Shown one piece after another: positions 61,243 through 64,000 of a stretch of DNA of 64,000 nt. This stretch comes from Adineta steineri (lineage: Eukaryota > Rotifera > Eurotatoria > Adinetida > Adinetidae), in contig CAJNOI010000114.1 of assembly GCA_905250115.1 (NCBI GenBank), positions 199,166 through 263,165 on the forward strand. The letters run 5' to 3'. Each line of letters begins with the position of its first letter. Within the stretch, counting starts at the first letter, position 1. The notes under the pieces are model-generated. The model was not told where the DNA came from and made no database searches. It saw only the letters and a list, made by a program, of their open reading frames with translations. Position numbers and translations under genes: made by a program.

Positions 61243-62139
61243 ATGTCATCATGTAATAATATTAAATATTTGATTATTAATGCCGATGATTTTGGTTATT
61301 GTCCAAAACGTGATAAAGCTATAATTGATTTATTCAAACAAAAATGTATTTCATCAACTAGTCTTCTTGTTAATGGTTCTAATGTTTATCAAGCATGTTT
61401 ATCTGCTAAAATGGTTAATCTACCAATGGGTATTCATCTAAATTTAACTGAAGGACGACCAGTAACAAATAATTTCAATCGAATAGAATCTTTAATTAAT
61501 TCTGATGGTTTAATGCATGGAAAAATAGGTTTACGTAATGAATTAGAAAAAGGAAATATTAAACAAGAACATATAGAATATGAAATTGAAATGCAAATAA
61601 ATAAATATAAAGAATTAAATGATAATAGATTACCAAGACATATCGATGGACATCAACATATTCATGTTCATCCGATGATTGTTGAAAGTATAGCTCGAAT
61701 TGCTAGACAATATGGAATAAATTATATTCGTGCATCTCAAGATCAAATGATTCTATCATTTGATACGGATAATTTATTTTATAAAGAAATTGTTAATCAA
61801 ACAAAATCTTGTTTAAAAATATTTGATAAATATTCACTTATTTATCCGAAATATTTTTTTGGTATGACAATAATGGGTCGAGAATTTACATTGAATAATA
61901 TTGAAATATGTTTAAAAATTCTTGAACAAAATCAAACGGAACATATTTTTGCTGAACTTATGTGTCATCCAGGTTATCCAAGTGATCCATTGATTGGTGG
62001 TTGTGGAACTGAACAACCTGATGAATTTTCACAATCAATTGATCGACAATATGAATTCGATATTTTATCAAGCGATTATTTAAGAAATTTATTAGAAAAT
62101 TATAATGTCCGACTTAGTATTTATGATGAGATCTTTTGA
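61243..62139 (+). CDS. YDJC: YdjC/ChbG-family carbohydrate deacetylase
   Basis: A metal-dependent deacetylase of the YdjC family; the bacterial member ChbG removes an acetyl group from chitooligosaccharides, and animal YDJC is predicted to act on acetylated sugars. The intronless frame gives 298 residues, the usual family length. Motifs: KYLIINADDFGYCPKRDKAI with the metal-binding Asp pair, STSLLVNGSNVYQACLSAK, MGIHLNLTEGRPVT, HIDGHQHIHVHPMIVES with the metal-binding histidines, YIRASQDQ, and FAELMCHPGYPSDP near the end. All expected metal ligands are present. The start MSSCNNIKYL puts the first beta strand immediately after, as in relatives. The stop lies 24 bases from that of the opposing gene at 62164. 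Both animals and bacteria have this gene, so an acquired origin cannot be judged here. Confidence 0.92.
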   Translation: MSSCNNIKYLIINADDFGYCPKRDKAIIDLFKQKCISSTSLLVNGSNVYQACLSAKMVNLPMGIHLNLTEGRPVTNNFNRIESLINSDGLMHGKIGLRNELEKGNIKQEHIEYEIEMQINKYKELNDNRLPRHIDGHQHIHVHPMIVESIARIARQYGINYIRASQDQMILSFDTDNLFYKEIVNQTKSCLKIFDKYSLIYPKYFFGMTIMGREFTLNNIEICLKILEQNQTEHIFAELMCHPGYPSDPLIGGCGTEQPDEFSQSIDRQYEFDILSSDYLRNLLENYNVRLSIYDEIF

Positions 62140-62163
62140 AAAAAATATAAAGTTTTATTTGCT

Positions 62164-63253
62164 TTAACATAAACATGTTAAACGATGATGAGGTAAACGT
62201 GGATGCCAATCCATATGAATCGAATAATCACCACGAAATGGTTGACGAGCTATTGGCCATGGACAATGATTATGACTATGGCTACGACGTTGAAAATGAC
62301 CTGGCGCACGATTTGGATATCGATAGTTACGTTTAAGAACCGGTTCTTGAGGTGATTGATCATCAGTTAATTTTAACTGACTTTCAGAATTTTCAACAGC
62401 TTTATTCACAGCATTGAATTCTATAAAAAAATGAAAATATAGTTAAATTTGAATAAACTGATATGTTTAAAATACCTTTATCATTTTGTAGAGCTTGTCG
62501 ATATTGATTCATTGATGGATAATAGGCACTTCGACTTCCATCTTCTCGACGAACTGCAGCTGCCTATAAAAGTATTTTTCGAAGAATTATCAATACGTGT
62601 GAAAATCATCTTACACCAATCGGTGGACATTCGTATTCATTTTTCATTAGAATCCGATAATTCTTAACTGCTTCTACAACATGTACTTTCGAATCTTCAT
62701 TAGCTGCTTTTAAAAAAGCACTAGCACCGTGTCGCTCAGCTGATGTTAAATTTTGCATTTCTTCTAAATAATCAGGAGCTGGTGTTGGTAAATGATTCGA
62801 TGTTTCTATAAAAAAAAATATAGAGAGAATATTGATTATTTTTATTATCATAAAATTACGTTCACGCGATGGTAGACGAGCTGGTGGTGCACCATAAGCA
62901 TTTGGAATTTCTCGCATACCTGTTCTCATAAAAACTCTAAATTGTAAAAAAAAATAATAATGAACTATAAAACTCGATAATTCGATTATATACAATTTTG
63001 GATGTGGATTATTTTTTCGTCCAGCTGATGTTGGTCGTGTCAAAGTTCGCTGAGTTTGTTCTGGATCAGCAAAAAAATGGCCATGTGTTGTTTGTGATGT
63101 ATCAGGTTTCGACCAAATCGAACGTGATTGAGAACGAATAGCTTCTAATTCTTCCTCAAACTGTTTTCGTCTAGCTAATTGACAATAAGGATCTGAAACA
63201 TATTGTGATCTTGTTCTTGGTTCATTATGACTATGGAACGAACGAGACATCAT
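62164..63253 (-). CDS. Unrecognised conserved-looking protein, possibly ciliary
   Basis: Not recognised. Five exons (62994-63253, 62860-62936, 62615-62805, 62476-62563, 62164-62420) sum to 290 codons with all phases consistent. It starts MMSRSFHSHNEPRTRSQYVS; an in-frame ATG at 63265 adds four residues. Notable segments: CQLARRKQFEEELEAIRSQS, HGHFFADPEQTQRTLTRPTS, AGRKNNPHPKLVFMRTGMRE, NAYGAPPARLPSRE, PAPDYLEEMQNLTSAERHGA, SAYYPSMNQYRQALQNDK and, at the end, RRSHSHNHCPWPIARQPFRG and DYSIHMDWHPRLP. TRPTSAxxxNNPHP-like stretches occur in small cilium/flagellum proteins, so that role is a weak inference. There is no signal peptide or membrane helix. The protein is basic and probably largely extended. 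Confidence 0.75.
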
Positions 63254-63265
63254 AGTTATTGTCAA

Positions 63266-63887
63266 TAAATTAATTATACAATTTCTTTTACCATTACACT
63301 ATGAGTCGTCATAGAAACAATACATTAGAATAAAATCTATTTTGTTTTTAATAGGAAATTAATTTTAAAATAATTCTTTTATTTTATTTATAATTATGAG
63401 AATAATATAAAGCATAAAGAAAAAAGGAGGATGAAAAAATTGAATAATGGTAAGAGATCAGATTTCTTTAACCAATCAAAATAAGCATGGCATGTAGCAA
63501 ACGAGCGGACGAACGCAAAGGCAAAGACAAGAACAGGAAGCGGCGCGCTGAGCATGGCTAGTGAAGCCTTTGCACTTTCAATGTCAAATACATACTGATT
63601 GCAGATCTCAAGAGATTCACCTAGTGTTCGACCAACTTGTTATCATCTTCATATTTTTTCAGATCACATGGTGTCCTAAACAGACAACCGGGCATTAATT
63701 TTTTTTTTTAAAAAAAATAAAATATCATACTGGCGTCGACCACTATCGCCCTACTGATTCAACGGAGCTACGGTAAAAAGTTTTTTGTTGAAATTTTTTT
63801 TGCTCAATTAAATAATAATAATATCTCCTTGTAGGCTCCTTTAAAAGACGGATGTCTATTATTGCTTATTAAAATATATAAATATAA
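63266..63887. other. Divergent promoter region with probable 5' untranslated exon
   Basis: About 620 bases between two divergent genes. A GC-richer patch lies at about 63500-63550. A donor-like site after 63775 (ACG|GTAAAA) and an acceptor TTGTAG at about 63829-63834 suggest a 5' untranslated exon of the downstream RIM-type gene. Otherwise featureless. Confidence 0.4.
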
Positions 63888-64000
63888 ATGGATTTGACAC
63901 CTGATTTAAGTCATTTAACAGAAGATGAAAGAAAAATAATTGAAGCTGTTATCAATCGACAAAAAGCTGAAGAAAAACAAGATGCTTTGGCTATACAGTA
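63888..64000 (+). CDS. RIM-type synaptic active-zone protein, N-terminus only
   Basis: The first coding exon of a Rab3-interacting (RIM/UNC-10, RIMS) protein, which tethers synaptic vesicles and calcium channels at the active zone. MDLTPDLSHLTEDERKIIEA followed by VINRQKAEEKQDALA matches the first helix of the Rab-binding region of RIM, where vertebrate proteins have PDLSHLTEEER and VMDRQKEEE. The zinc finger and PDZ/C2 domains lie beyond the window. The window ends at ...ATACAGTA, which may be a splice donor (CA|GTA or CAG|TA). Rabphilin and other FYVE-type Rab effectors are alternatives, but the PDLSHLTE match favours RIM. Confidence 0.75.
   Translation, partial: MDLTPDLSHLTEDERKIIEAVINRQKAEEKQDALAIQ

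Noticed and set aside
1..64000. CRISPR arrays, bacterial operons, prophage or integrated virus genes
   Set aside because: No regularly spaced repeats, no ribosome-binding-site-spaced gene strings and no viral polymerase, capsid or reverse transcriptase motifs were seen; genes have spliceosomal introns.

Overview
The window is nuclear DNA from a small-intron, AT-rich animal, most likely a bdelloid rotifer (Rotaria/Adineta type). This is inferred from metazoan genes (tailless-type nuclear receptor, protocadherin, delta-catenin, RIM, ASH2L, C1q), introns mostly of 45-70 nt, and an intron-free ADP-ribosyltransferase-TPR gene of a kind bdelloids carry in many copies. No species call can be made from sequence alone, and no rRNA, tRNA, CRISPR or bacterial operon structure was recognised.

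Layout from left to right. 1-1377 (-) is the 5' part of mitochondrial acetyl-CoA acetyltransferase. 1695-3671 (-) is radial spoke head protein RSPH4A/6A. 6682-8317 (+) is a tailless/NR2E1-type nuclear receptor lacking an identified first exon. 9924-12041 (-) is LRRC27. 13206-13463 (+) and 13475-14943 (-) are two unrecognised genes in tail-to-tail contact. 15522-19182 (-) is a protocadherin. 23640-24500 (+) is an intronless UBASH3-like histidine phosphatase. 26701-31444 (+) is a p120/delta-catenin ending in a PDZ-binding tail. 31883-36438 (-) is DRC7. 37630-39555 (-) is the ART-TPR gene. 42091-44520 (+) is a GH3-family acyl-acid amido synthetase. 44823-48084 (+) is ASH2L. 48381-49198 (-) is a MAPEG-family membrane protein. 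50507-52456 (-) is a secreted multi-EGF protein with a chitin-binding-like end. 54349-56003 (+) is a proline/glutamine-rich protein of unknown function. 59014-60177 (+) is a C1q protein with a polyglutamine and collagen-like stalk. 61243-62139 (+) is YDJC. 62164-63253 (-) is an unrecognised gene. 63888-64000 (+) is the first coding exon of a RIM-type synaptic protein.

There is no operon logic; each gene has its own structure and neighbours are functionally mixed. Three genes are cilia-related by homology (RSPH4A/6A and DRC7 firmly, LRRC27 less so). Three act at cell contacts or outside the cell (protocadherin, delta-catenin, EGF protein). Exon models were built by eye from reading-frame continuity and GT/AG sites. 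For the catenin, ASH2L, GH3, protocadherin, C1q, proline-rich and 62164-63253 genes the exon lengths sum to an intact frame.

Besides genes, the window holds two imperfect foldback (MITE-like) elements: one in an intergenic region (12343-12759), one in the last catenin intron (30968-31253) flanked by 9-bp direct repeats. It also has a G-rich motif shared by introns of DRC7 and GH3, a quadruplex-type C-run motif at 32661-32687, a possible relic exon near 56842, and several microsatellites. Large stretches between genes (3672-6681, 19183-23639, 39556-42090, 56004-59013) show only low-complexity AT-rich DNA.
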